Shown in pieces: positions 45,098-57,277 of a stretch of 64,000 bases of DNA (position 1 is its first letter; every line of letters starts with the position of its first letter). The position numbers and the translations under genes were made by a program. Source of the stretch: Haliclona indistincta (lineage: Eukaryota > Porifera > Demospongiae > Haplosclerida > Chalinidae); assembly GCA_964017065.1 (NCBI GenBank), contig OZ024787.1, positions 10,279,666 through 10,343,665 on the forward strand. The letters run 5' to 3'. The notes below the pieces were generated by a model. It saw only the letters and a list, made by a program, of their open reading frames with translations, was not told the DNA's origin and did not search any database.

Positions 45098-45926
45098 ACC
45101 TCCATCACTTGCATGTATAAGAATTTCTTTGTAATTCTCAGTAATTGGTAACACATCACACTAGCTGAAGAGGTCAAGAAGATTCACTGCATGCTATTAA
45201 CACGCTACGATATGACTCAGCACTCCATTACACTGTCGATGATACAATAATTATTTGCTTGATGTCTTTCTTCACAGAGGTGCTTGCATCTAATTTGCAT
45301 GAGAAGTTTATCATAATACTATTATAATAATCAGTTTGTGTGCATTGTAGTAGTACCAATCTGGCGGCTAAGATTGCAAGAATGGAAGCTTTCAGTGTTA
45401 CATTATTCAAATGCGACTACGTGTATTAGCGGGTGGAGCAAGCCTTCCAATGTATGCAAAATATTATGTTTCAGTGGTGTATATATACAGTTGCTACTGT
45501 CAATTCCACTCTTTAACAAGTCACTGCAGCCGTTACTCATTCAGTGATCAAGCCCACACCTTATCCTACAGCTGGATGCCAGTATTATATTACAGCCAAG
45601 AATTCTATATTACTTACCAACACAGATTCTGAGGCACTGCTACTCTAGTCCATGCAGTTATACGTACTATACTCAAAGCACAACCAGTCTGATTCTTCGT
45701 GTTCTTCCGCCTTCCAAGGTCCTCTCCCAAGCCAAATGAACTCAGCATGCTTGTGCACACTAGTGACAACCACTCCAGCTGCTGTCTGCATAGTGAGAAA
45801 CGGCAACAACTCGGGCAACGTTGAGCACCTACTCTAGCAAAAAAGATTAAGTTAAAATCCGTGCAAAACGGGTTAAATTTCGACCTTTGAGCCCGACCGG
45901 ATGTCTTCCCATAATGGGACTCATAG
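45098..45926 (-). repeat. Long repeat, copy M (inverted)
   Basis: Its right half pairs with copy L. All of it pairs, with perhaps 85-90 percent identity by eye, with copy R immediately to the right, so M and R form a palindrome centred near 45930. Confidence 0.85.
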
Positions 45927-45932
45927 ATTTGA

Positions 45933-46677
45933 GTGCCATTAGGCCAGGAAGACATCCGGCCGGGTCAAAGGTCGAAATTTAACCTGTTTTGCACGGAATT
46001 TAACTTAATCTTTCTGCTACCAGAGTTGTTGCCTCTTCCTCACTATGCAGACAGGCTGAGACAGCTGCAGTAGTGGCAGTCGCCAGTGTGCAAAGGAGAG
46101 CTTGGGACCTTGAAGAAGAATAGACTAAGTTAGTCAGGTTGTCCTTCATGGCGAGTGTACAGTAACTACAGTTACGTCCCTTGATCTCGATGTAGCTCAG
46201 TGTAAGGTGGTGGTGTCACTGGCTTCAGTAACTGCTGGACAACGATAGGTTGAGTGATCAGTGAATCATTAGTGACTACAGTGACTGCTAAGAGTAGTGG
46301 AATTGACAGTAGCAACTGTGTACACCACTGAAACATATTTTGAGTCCATTGGAAGGCTTGCACCACCCACAAATGCACATAGTTGCATTACACTGTAAGT
46401 TGTAGCCGCCAGACGGGTACTACTACAATGCACAAAAACTGATTATTGAGATAGTAATATAATAAACTTCTCAGCAAATTAGGTACCAACACCTCTGTGA
46501 AGAAAGACATCAAGCAAATATTGTATCATCGACAGTAGACAGTGTAACGGAGTGCTGAGTTGCACCATAGCTGTGTTAATAGCATGCAGTGAATATTCTT
46601 GAACTCTTCACCTAGTGTTATGTGTTACCTATTACTGACAATTACAAAGAATTTTCTATACATGCAAGTGATGGAGT
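45933..46677 (+). repeat. Long repeat, copy R
   Basis: Shares aggtcgaaatttaacc, gcacggaatttaacttaatc and the outer ctatacatgcaagtgatgga motif with copies L and M. More diverged than L and M are from each other. Confidence 0.8.
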
Positions 46678-46682
46678 AGCCT

Positions 46683-46779
46683 CGTACCCAGGCTCTCTGG
46701 CGGAGATTTAATTATGCGGGGGTGGCGATTGAGATCGCCACCCCGCATAATTAAATCTCCGCCAGAGAGCCTGGGTACG
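46683..46779. mobile_element. 97-bp almost perfect hairpin abutting the gap
   Basis: Arms of 45 bases (cgtacccaggctctctggcg ... and its complement) surround a 7-base loop; one arm has an extra G in ggggg. The gap begins at the last base of the right arm, so the hairpin may have stopped the assembly. Confidence 0.9.
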
Positions 46780-46979
46780 NNNNNNNNNNNNNNNNNNNNN
46801 NNNNNNNNNNNNNNNNNNNNNNNNNNNNNNNNNNNNNNNNNNNNNNNNNNNNNNNNNNNNNNNNNNNNNNNNNNNNNNNNNNNNNNNNNNNNNNNNNNNN
46901 NNNNNNNNNNNNNNNNNNNNNNNNNNNNNNNNNNNNNNNNNNNNNNNNNNNNNNNNNNNNNNNNNNNNNNNNNNNNNNN
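46780..46979. other. Assembly gap (200 N)
   Basis: Placeholder gap between the hairpin and intron 7 of the GTPBP1 pseudogene. Linkage across it rests on the assembler. Missing GTPBP1 exons 1-7 of this copy could be hidden here. Confidence 0.99.
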
Positions 46980-47447
46980 CATACTTGTCATGATGAGATT
47001 GTGCCTGTTTCGTACACTAAGGCCTATCCCTTCATACTGCATAGAGATGACCTGTAAATGATCAGTGTACTCTGTTCCTCTCAGGGTGTGGGCACCGTTG
47101 TGTCAGGAACATGTCTTCAAGGGATCATACACATCAATGATACACTACTGCTGGGCCCACCCTACTGGGTGAGTTTGTACCTGTTGTCATCAGAGGAATC
47201 CATCGCAAGAGACTGCCTGTGAAGGAGGTCCGTGGCGGGCAGACAGCGTCCTTTGCTCTCAAGAAAGTGAGTGGATTATAATAGAGTGAGCACAATCATA
47301 ATTATTGTTGTGTGTTCTCCTAGGTTCGTCGTAACCAGATCAGGAAGGGCATGGTGATGGTGCATCCCGCCATGAACCCTGAGTGCTGCTGGGAGTTTGA
47401 GGGAGAAATCCTTGTGCTGCACCATCCTACCACCATATCTCCAAAAT

Positions 47448-48470
47448 ACCAGGCAATGGGTCAGTACAGCTAGGGCCCAGGGAGTATAGTAATACCAGGC
47501 AATGGGTCAGTACAGCTAGGGCCCAGGGAGTATAGTAATACCAGGCAATGGGTCAGTACGGGGTCCAGGGAGTATAGTAATACCAGGCAATGGGTCAGTA
47601 CGGGGTCCAGGGAGTATAGTAATACCAGGCAATGGGTCAGTACAGCTAGGGCCCAGGGAGTATAGTAATACCAGGCAATGGGTCAGTACGGGGGCCAGGG
47701 AGTATAGTAATACCAGGCAATGGGGGAGTACGGGGGCAAGGGAGTATAGTAATACCAGGCAATGGGTCAGTACGGGGGCCAGGGAGTATAGTAATACCAG
47801 GGAATGGGTTAGTACGGGGGCCAGGGAGTATAGTAATACCAGGCAATGGGTCAGTATGGGGTCCAGGGAGTATAGTAATACCAGGCAATGAGTCAGTACG
47901 GGGGCCAGTGAGTATAGTAATACCAGGCAATGGGTCAGTACGGGGGCCAGGGAGTATAGTAATACCAGGCAATGGGTCAGTACGGGGGCAAGGGAGTATA
48001 GTAATACCAGGCAATGGGTTAGTACGGGGGCAAGGGAGTATAGTAATACCAGGCAATGGGTCAGTACGGGGGCCAGGGAGTATAGTAATACCAGGCAATG
48101 GGTCAGTACGGGGGCCAGGAAGTATAGTAATACCAGGCAATGGGTCAGTACGGGGGCCAGGGAGTATAGTAATACCAGGCAATGGGTCAGTACGGGGTCC
48201 AGGGAGTATAGTAATACCAGGCAATGGGTCAGTACGGGGGCAAGGGAGTATAGTAATACCAGGCAATGGGTCAGTACGGGGGCAAGGGAGTATAGTAATA
48301 CCAGGCAATGGGTCAGTACGGGGGCAAGGGAGTATAGTAATACCAGGCAATGGGTCAGTACAGCTAGGGCCCAGGGAGTATAGTAATACCAGGCAATGGG
48401 TCAGTACAGCTAGGACCCAGGGTGTATAGTAATACCAGGCAATGGGTCAGTACGGGGGCAGGGAGTATAG
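47448..48470. repeat. 42-bp VNTR copying an exon-intron junction (about 24 units)
   Basis: The unit aataccaggcaatgggtcag plus tacgggggccagggagtatag-like sequence repeats about 24 times. A few units are 46 bases (with cagctagggccc). Its first half is the last 15 bases of GTPBP1 exon 9 plus the donor GTCAGT, so most units carry a copy of the splice donor. The true gene has a single unit at 20716-20765. The unit length is a multiple of three, so both strands are open over hundreds of bases; these frames are not genes. Confidence 0.96.
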
Positions 48471-48744
48471 TGGTAGTTTTGGCACTAGAATTTGGCTAAC
48501 TATAGAGCTTTTACTGTGCCAAAATTTGCTTAATATTTCGTGAAGCAGGTGCAGACCGCCAAAATAAATTAATAATTATTACCAACTCCATTATTATTTT
48601 TGAGTCATCCACCTCCAAGATTTCCCTCTATAATGGTTACATGAAACTCAATGTCTTGACTGTGAGAAGCTTGCTGTGCAAGAGTTACAAACATTGTACT
48701 GAGACATGTCAAATCTTATGCACCTTCTACGTGTGCAATCATGA

Positions 48745-48844
<100 letters not shown>

Positions 48845-49627
48845 AGTTCACTGCGGCAGCACTCGTCAAACAGCTTCCATCCTTACCATGGACAGAGAAC
48901 ACCTCAGAACTGGTGACAAGGCCGCATGCCGGTTCCGTTTCATCAAGGGTCCCGAGTTCCTTCACGTGGGAACCAGGATGGTCTTCAGAGAAGGTCGTAC
49001 TAAAGCTGTCGGCAGCATCACAAAGATCTATCCATATCGACCAGGACAGCAACCAACTGGAGTGAGCGGGGCTGTGAAGCACCACAAGATATCCCACCAT
49101 CACAGCACAGGTGGAGGAGGACGATCTAAGGGAAGGAGAGGGAGAGGTGGGAGAGGACGATATCACTTCCAACAACAAATGGGTGTGGCAGTGGGAGGAG
49201 CATCAGTTGATAGTCTGCAACACATGGATAGTGAACCAGTCAAACACCAGTAGTGCTATAGTTTAGTATTAGGTGCTGTAACAGTACAATTTTAGTGTTT
49301 AGTGTACATCTTTCATTATAATACTTGGTCACCATGCATGCAAAAAGGGAATAGACCTAACACTTCATTTTTATAGTCTAGTGTAGCTGGGATATTGAGC
49401 ACACCTATGAAAGAATACTGCTCGTGAGAAGTAGATAGACTGCTGCTCAGCCACACCCTGCAAAGAATATCCGTATGATGACGAAACTTCCGTAATTTTG
49501 TACCGTATTATAACCACGCCTATGTTTGAATAAGTGGCGGGAAAGTCAGAAGGAGCAGCCGTAGAGAGCACTTTCTACACTGCATACTGTCGACGTCGTC
49601 TGTGTTTCTCGTAACTATTCAGTCATT

Positions 49628-51963
49628 ATGAGTGACTACTCGAGCAGCACAAGTAGCTGCAGTAGCAGTGAGTCTGACGATGAGGAAGGACTGAGTCTGT
49701 ATGAACGAACTAGACTGAAGAATATTCAACAGAACAGAGAGCTAATGAAAAGTCTCGGTTGGTGACTAACACTGGTAGCAGCTGCTGTATAATATATTGT
49801 GTGTTTGTTGTTACTAGGACTACAACTGATAGAGCCTAAAAAACGTGTTGCTAAGAAAAGAAGGAGAAGAAAGAAGTGCAGCAGTTCTGAGGACGAGTGG
49901 GTGCCTGATGTAGACCAGTCTCTGCAACTCAAGAGAAAGCCTTCTCGTGGACGCAGCTTCAGTAGTAAGCTTAATTTGTGAGTAAAAGACAAATGTCAAA
50001 ACTATTATCCAGAACCACAAGCTGTCCCTCAAATGAAGAGACCTGTTATTACTCAGTCTCGTAAAGTGAGTTACACAATAATAATCAAAAGATTTTATTA
50101 TAATGTTCCATTGTAGATCCCACTCAGGAACAGAAATGGTTCCAGTAACATGTCATGTTCTGCTTCTTCGTCAAGGGACCGTTTGTTATCATCTGTACGT
50201 CTACCAGAGTGCTTAGCTGGAAATGACGACGAGAGTGAGGAGTTCATTGGGTTTACTCTGGATAGTGTGTGTGACAGCATGGCTGTGGAGACTAGTAAAA
50301 GCGTTGCTGAAGTATGGAAAGAACTATTTGGAGACAGTGATGAAGAAGAGGAGTTCAGTGGATTTGATCTACAATCAATGTATGATTGCTACAGCCTTTG
50401 TGCTTCACGCTGATTTTCTCCCTTGCAGTGGTTCTCTACCATCATTTCGGTCCACTACCAGGAGAGCTAAAACACAACAGTCCTATCACGATGATGATGA
50501 TATTTCAGAAGATGACGAATACTACTGTGAGTGCTAACCATAGCTAGTACTGCTAGTACTAGTCTATCCTTTCCACAGTTTGTGAGGACTGTAGTGAGCT
50601 TCATAAAGGTGACTGCCCTGTACGTGGTCCGATGCTCATGCTAGATCCAGCTTCCGGACATGACGAGGCATCTCTCAAGTACACCAGTGTACCAGTGCCG
50701 GCTGACCTGACGATACAGCCATCTAAAATACCTAGAGCGGGACTGGGTGTGTTTGCTACTAGCATCGTGCCCCGTGGAGTGAGGTTTGGGCCTTATAAAG
50801 GAAGAAAAGTGCTAAAAAGCACAGTGGACTCATCAACAAACACAAGCTACATGTGGGAGGTGAGGAACCATGAGTACATTAGATTGTACTGACCTGTATT
50901 GCAGATATTAGAGGATGGTCAGTCGTACTATATTGATGGGTTAGCATGCGAGGACTCCAACTGGCTAAGATTTGTCAACTGTGCTCGCAACGAAGAGGAG
51001 CAGAATTTGATAGCATTCCAGCATCATGGCGATATATACTACTGGAGCTACCGGCAGATATACCCTGGAACAGAACTGCTAGTATGGTATGGAGAGGAAT
51101 ATGCACGTGGTCTGAATATTGCAATATACAGCAATCAAGGTACACAATCTACTGGTTATGCTATTAATACCAACATGCATTTTTGCTTTTGATTGATTTC
51201 AGGTGATGTAGCAGATTATGTGTGCAAGAGCTGTGGTAACAGATATGTAGAGAAGCAGTCATTTGACATACATCTCAAGCATAATTCGACATGTCGAGCA
51301 GCTAATCCACAAGTGTTCCACTGCTACAAATGCTCTGAGAAATTCACTGAATTGTACTATTTACAAGAGCACATTCGCAGACACGAGCGGCAAGGAAAGA
51401 GGGCACCATCTAACAGTGGTTCACACGCATCTACTGGTTTGAGAAGAAGCTTGTGCAGCACTGGAGACAAGCCCTACCTGTGTGACTACTGTGGAAAGAG
51501 CTTCAGTCGGAATGGTGTCCTCCAGATACATGTCCGCACTCACACTGGAGACAAGCCCTACCTGTGTGACTACTGTGGAAAGAGCTTCAATCAGAATGGT
51601 GCCCTCCAGACACATATCCGCACTCACACTGGAGACCACCCCTACCAGTGTGACTACTGTGGAAAGAGCTTTAAGACAAATGGTGACCTCCAGAGACATA
51701 TCCGCACTCACACTGGAGACAAGCCCTACCAGTGTGACTACTGTGGAAGGAGCTATAAGCAAAATAGTCACCTCCAGATACATATCCGCACTCACACTGG
51801 AGACAAGCCCTACCTGTGTGACTACTGTGGAAAGAGCTTTAAGACAAATAGTGAACTAAAGCAACATGTCCGCACTCACACTGGAGACAAGCCCTACCAG
51901 TGTGACTACTGTGGAAAGAGCTTCAGTCGAAGCAATTCACTGAAAAGTCATAAGTGTCACTGA
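49628..51963 (+). CDS. PRDM9: PRDM9-like histone methyltransferase with 6-finger array, copy C
   Basis: Exons: 49628-49757, 49818-49964, 50013-50065, 50117-50379, 50429-50526, 50579-50859, 50905-51139, 51203-51963; phases close to 655 residues. Domains as in copy A: knuckle, PR/SET with VWYGEEY intact, two proximal fingers, then six array fingers. The first donor reads GTTGGT where A and B have GTAAGT and D has GTAGGT, so splicing of exon 1 may be weakened; a GT four bases downstream would shift the frame. RYVNCAR is RFVNCAR here. It shares exon 1, exon 4 and 3'-flank indels with copy A. Probably functional, with the donor as the main doubt. Confidence 0.85.
51465..51963 (+). repeat. 84-bp zinc-finger minisatellite, copy C (6 units)
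   Basis: Contact residues (-1, 2, 3, 6) are RGVI, QGAT, TGDR, QSHI, TSEQ, RNSS. No two units are alike at these positions. One linker reads TGDHP. Confidence 0.93.
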
Positions 51964-52049
51964 CATTACAAAGCATTTTAACTCCTTGTATCTATGAACT
52001 AGTATTACATCACTACACAGAAGAAAATTAATATTATTTTTTGACACAA

Positions 52050-54080
52050 ACACAATAAATAAAAGTAAAGTAAAAAAGTTTTAATAAAAAAAAACTAAAA
52101 AGTGTAGGGATGACACTTGCAAAAGTAAAGGAACAAGATGGGATGATGCTTGCAAAAGTAAAGGAACAAGATGGGATGCTGCTTGCAAAAGTAAAGGAAC
52201 AAGATGGGATGATGCTTGCAAAAGTAAAGGAACAAGATGGGATGATGCTTGCAAATATAAAAGTCCCAAGTATCCCTACATCAGCGGCTTGCTGCGATGA
52301 CGTGCAACTGACAGATGCGGAATCCTCTTCCTATACCTTTACAACCGTCAGTTACTTAATCAGACTGCGTCCTCCAAACACAGATATCTCTAGTTATCTG
52401 TCAACTACTTCATCGGACTGCGTCCTCCAAAACAGATACCTCTAGTTATTTACAACCGTCAATTACTTCATCGGACTGCGTCCTCCAAAACACAGACACC
52501 TCTAGTTATTTACAACTGTCAACCACTTCATCGGACTGCGTCCTCCTTCAAGCCGCTGATGTAGGGATACTTGGGACTTTTATATTTGCAAGCATCATCC
52601 CATCTTGTTCCTTTACTTTTGCAAGCATCATCCCATCTTGTTCCTTTACTTTTGCAAGCAGCATCCCATCTTGTTCCTTTACTTTTGCAAGCATCATCCC
52701 ATCTTGTTCCTTTACTTTTGCAAGTGTCATCCCTATACACTTTTTAGTTTTTTTTTATTAAAACTTTTTTACTTTACTTGTTCCTGTTACTTTTTTGATC
52801 ACTATCAGTTTGAATTTATTAGCTGTATTCTATGCTAGCTTTTGTTTATTTTACAACTCTGTGAGCAGCAAGTATACTAGTCTAGTAGATCAGAAGGTGC
52901 ATAGCCTCTAGACCGGCAGAGAGTCAAGGAACATGGAATGTTATTATCGGCAATCACAACTTGAGAATAATGAAAGGTTTAAATTAGTTAGAGAGGTTGA
53001 GGGTATGAGTTGACAACATCATATTTCTTACAACTGTAATGGATGAAGAAGAGACTAACACTAACAGCTCAGTGGAACACTATGATGATCATGGCTGCAA
53101 GCCATGCAGTCCGTGCATGTAGCATGTTGATGTCGATATCACGATCACAGAGGCTTCTAGCTTTTTACAATGACCAATGTCCAGTTGTCAACAGCACAGG
53201 GGTCCTATGGGTACAGCTTACGCCGGGTAGAGTAAGAAACGTTTTAGCTAGCCTAGCTAGATCGGGTAAGTAGCACCGTGAGATCACCGTCGTCCGGTTC
53301 GCGTTTGCCGTGGGTCATGATGTCAGCATAGACAGATCAGTGTTACCCAGGGCATAGTATACTGCTTGTTCATACCTCTAGGCTCTAGCTTGCGCGCTGA
53401 AGCGCCCAGAGCAGAGAGAAAGCGAGAACCGAGCTCAGTTTTAAAACTGATGTGGGCGGAGTCAATGATCAGCAGCGACTAGAGGGTTAATTAATGGAGT
53501 CACTCTAACAGTCCAAAACGGTCCAAAACCCATGTTTTTCAAGGATTACTCGCTTCTGGTAGTGTTTGATGCCTATCTAAGAAGTAAGTGCACTATTCCA
53601 GATATATACACGTGCGATGGTGCAGGTTTGATAGTCATTCGTTAACTCAGGACAGCGCTAGGCTTACCGAAAGAAGAAAGAAAGAAAGAAGAAAGAAGAA
53701 AGATGAACAATTCGCGTGGGCGGCGATTTCAGTTTACCACTTTAGAAACGTCTGCCCGCTTCGCCAAGGGCATTTCCATGCTCAGAACAATCGCCTGATC
53801 AATCCTAGACGTCTGGAATCTCGAGAAACGCTAAAACAGCGAAGATCTGCAATGGCCTCCCTGAGAGTCGCCATCTTGATTTTTGTCGTCAAGCAAGCAG
53901 TCATAGCGACTTTCATAGACTTCCTACAAGCGCTCGCACTTCAGATTCCCTCAGAGATAGTTAAAATGCAGTAGAAATGTATAACAGTAGAGATATGTGC
54001 AAAAACTCATTTTCACACATCAGTAGCCGCCATCTTAGTTCGAGGTCATCCCTACATATCATTGCCGATCGGCAATGATA
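52050..54080. mobile_element. 2-kb composite insertion in the unit C intergenic DNA
   Basis: Copies A, B and D run straight from cacaaacatagtaaaa to atagtcattgacttgctccg, while copy C has about 2 kb between the equivalents. The insert starts with an A-rich block ending in agtgtagggat and finishes with gaggtcatccctacat followed by the palindrome attgccgatcggcaat. Inside are the foldback 52080-52752, a GAAAGAA run (53667-53703) and a short open stretch at 53043-53273 ending in a donor-like gtaagt that encodes no known domain. Confidence 0.7.
52080..52752. mobile_element. Foldback element with internal tandem repeats
   Basis: Arms of about 210 bases (52080-52292 and 52546-52752) are near-complementary and each contains four to five 30-31-base units (acaagatgggatgatgcttg plus caaaagtaaagga). 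The loop has four units containing catcggactgcgtcctcc. Both arms contain gtagggat near an end. Confidence 0.92.
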
Positions 54081-56300
54081 ATAGTCATTGACTTGCTCCG
54101 TGAGGACACCTAGAGATAGTAAGAATTATATTAATGAGACTCATTGGTCCCTCACCTCAGTGATCTACTGCTGCAGTCGATAACGTGTTTACGAACCAGT
54201 CTCTTCCCGTCGTCAAGACACCTTCAGCCCGGCATGAATAACTGCTGTTGAAGTCCGACCTACTAACCATAATTTTATTATGATGTGGTATGCTGTCATC
54301 AGTCCACTAATACACTTCATGGCATTATTGGCTGCTATTCTCACCAGCTACAATAGTGAGTATTGATTAGCACAAGTAAACAGTCATTATTGCTGACCAG
54401 TAGTCGTGGTAATACTCTTGTTGAAGTAAATGAATTACAGTAAAGCCGACATGGATTTTCAAACAGCTAAGGTGCAGTACTGCGACTGCACTGTATACAG
54501 TTATACAAGATTTATTAACAATAGCTAGTGAGCTTGCTGGATTCTTGACTATTTTGATTTGTCTGTCTGATTTCTTCTTTTCGTCAATATTATATAGATT
54601 TAAACATGCAGTAGCATGTATCCACTGAGAAAGTATGATTGCCTGTTGTTTCACAATGCACCAATTGTAGTATTGTAATACAGTGGAACCTCTCTAATCC
54701 GGACAACACTGGGACCCACTGATAGTGTCCTGATAAGGGAGGTTTCCTGATTTCAGGGGTTGCTATATGTACAAAGTATCGATTAATTTTGTGTCCACAA
54801 TACAGTTGGTGTCCTTATTTCACAGTGAGAGCTGTACGTACGGGTTGTTGGTGCTGCTGTAAAAGACACTCTTATACCATTCACAGTTGATGTTCATTAT
54901 TTCACCATTTTCACTTGTCTTTGTAATGTCATTTTCTCCAACATTAGATCAAGATTCATAATACATGTCATGTATAATGTAGTCTATATCTTTACGTGCA
55001 TGAGTATAAGGACGTTAAAAGCAGAGTAGCGCAAAGGGTGGGTTTGTGTGTACAGATCAAGTATTAGTTATTCCATGCTACCCAGGTGTGTATACCATAT
55101 ACACTAGGTCAAGGGCTCATCAAACCGTAGAGGCACAGGCTGGGTCAGTGTTCATATCAATCTCATACGTGAGTATCTGTCAAGGATTACTACAAGTCTC
55201 TTATTTTTTATCTTATTGTTGTGAAGTTCATGCTCAGTTCTCTATGGTAGCACTCGTCAAACATTCCGACTCACTGCAATATTAACAGAACCTTGTAACA
55301 ACAAGACCTTGTGCTACATAAAATTAATAATGTATGCATTTCTGGGCATCCTAAAGCTCGAAAGCAGTAAACAACTCTTTTTTAAGCTTCCCTTCCAAAT
55401 CCGGATTCACAGGGAACATGGTACTCTTTTAAAATATTCCCTCTAAGCAAATATTTTTCAACTTCTGATCACCAAATGCAGCTAAGCTAACTCAATCTAC
55501 AGTAGCCACAGTTTTAACAGCGAGGCAGGTCACTATTCCTACGTGAGCGCAGCAGGCTACATTGTAAGCGAGCATCGGTTTAACCATAATACACTACATT
55601 TTCAGTAAGTTAAATTATCTAGGAAAAGGTTAACTGTATGACTGTATATAAACATCATAATTGGTTCCATGCACTTACTTCAGAAAAATAAATGTCTGAT
55701 TTAGCAAATGATGGAAAATATTTCAGCACACCCTCCTCCCACTAAAAAATTACAGGTAGATAGATGGACTCAACAACAAAGCTGTGTTAATATTCGAAAC
55801 AATACTACTAGTGGTCTACTACATGTGTACTTTGACACACTTTAATATGTACAAGTAATAAAAACATATTAACCAAAATGCAAGAGATTTAGGTTTTATC
55901 GAAAAAGTATGGAAACAAGATTTCGGATTGTAACAATAGCACTTGCAATGCAATGCTACCTCCCTATTAAATTAACCACAACTATCGAAAGCAGTTAATT
56001 TACTTTTTCGATAAATGTATCAACCCTAAATCTCTTGCATTTTGGTTAAAATGTTTTTATTAATTGTTTCTTTTCTTTTTTTTATTAATGATTTTTAGTT
56101 GGCACTTATGCTAAGTAATACAGTGTAAAGAGCTAGCTATGAGTAGCAGGCTGCACTCGATCGACTCTGCACTGGATGCAACACGCACCATGCAACATTA
56201 GCTTACAAGCCTGAACAGACAAATCTAGTGTAACAGTGAATATTTGCTCGTACACATAGTCTTGTGTATTAACACAGTGTTTATAAAACTGGCTGGGGGT
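54081..56300. other. Intergenic part of duplicated unit C
   Basis: Homologous to 24729-26716, closest to unit A. Holds the pogo/Tigger-like MITE (54680-54840). Near its right end 55857-56060 is an extra insertion with inverted arms (accaaaatgcaagagattta and its complement), absent from units A, B and D. Beyond it about 150 bases (56080-56240) are also private to this unit. Confidence 0.65.
55857..56060. mobile_element. Small TIR element in unit C
   Basis: Inverted arms of about 55-60 bases (taataaaaacatattaacca ... ttttatcgaaaaagta against tactttttcgata ... tggttaaaatgtttttatta) around a 90-base core. Confidence 0.8.
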
Positions 56301-56706
56301 TCAGTTATAATTCATCTGCTTCCATTGACACAGTCTGTATCTCCTCTGCAGAAAGTGTTCGATCTCCTCTAGTTTTACTCCTTTTGTCTCCGGCAGAAAC
56401 ACAGCAACACACACGGTTGAGATTAGATTGGCGATACCAAACCCCCACCAAACAGTATATGGATATACCAAGTTAGCAAATGGAGCATATGCAGTAGAAA
56501 CAAGAGCACTGCAAGCCCAGTTCACTGCTGTAGCTACACCAGCAAGAGAGCCTCGAATCTGCAATGGAAATAGTTCAGAATTCAGAATAAATGGTATAGT
56601 TCCCGAAAATCCAACTGTGTGAATCACAAAGAATGTAATGATCATCCACTGGAAATGATGGCTATTGCAAGGTGATGCAGCTGCTGCTTGTAAGAAAGTA
56701 GCATTG
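56301..56706 (-). pseudogene. SLC2A 3' fragment at the C/D junction
   Basis: Same extent, nine-base deletion and filler junction as the fragment at 26717-27122. It encodes the last part of the transporter, including PETKG. Not an independent gene. Confidence 0.9.
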
Positions 56707-56719
56707 ATATCATTGATAC

Positions 56720-56893
56720 CACAATATATCCCACCATTACAGCACCGTGAGGTGGTGGAAGACGATCTAAGGGAAGGAGAGGAGAGGTGGGAGAGGACGA
56801 TATCACTACCAACAACAAATGGGTTTGGCAGTGGGAGGAGCACCAGTTGATAGTCTGCAACACATGGATAGTGAACCAGTCAAACACCAGTAG
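56720..56893 (+). pseudogene. GTPBP1 exon 10 fragment upstream of PRDM copy D
   Basis: Equivalent to the fragment at 27136-27309 and sharing its disrupting indels, but ending in CACCAGTAG like the true gene. Leads into the 3' UTR-derived promoter region of copy D. Confidence 0.9.
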
Positions 56894-57277
56894 TGCTATA
56901 GTTTAGTATTAGGTGCTGTAACAGTACAATTTTAGTATTAATTTAGACCACATACATAATTATTACATCTTTCATTATAATACTTGGTCACCATGCATGC
57001 AAAAAGGGCTAACACTTCACTTTTTATAGTCCAGTGTAATTGGGATATTGAACACACCTGTGGAAGAAGACTGCTCGTGAGAAGAAGACTGCTGCTCAGC
57101 CACACCCTGCAAAGAATATCCGTATAATTACAAAACGTCCGTAATTTTGTACCGTATAATAACCACGCCTATGTTTGAATAAGTGGCGGGAAAGTCAGAA
57201 GGAGCAGCCGTAGCCCGTAGAGTGCACTTTCTACACTGTCGACGTCGTCTGTGTTTCTCGTAACTATTCAGTACACT

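Noticed and set aside
47646..48429. A proline-rich repetitive protein on either strand
   Set aside because: The 42-bp tandem repeat keeps both strands open by arithmetic. The unit derives from an exon-intron boundary of GTPBP1.
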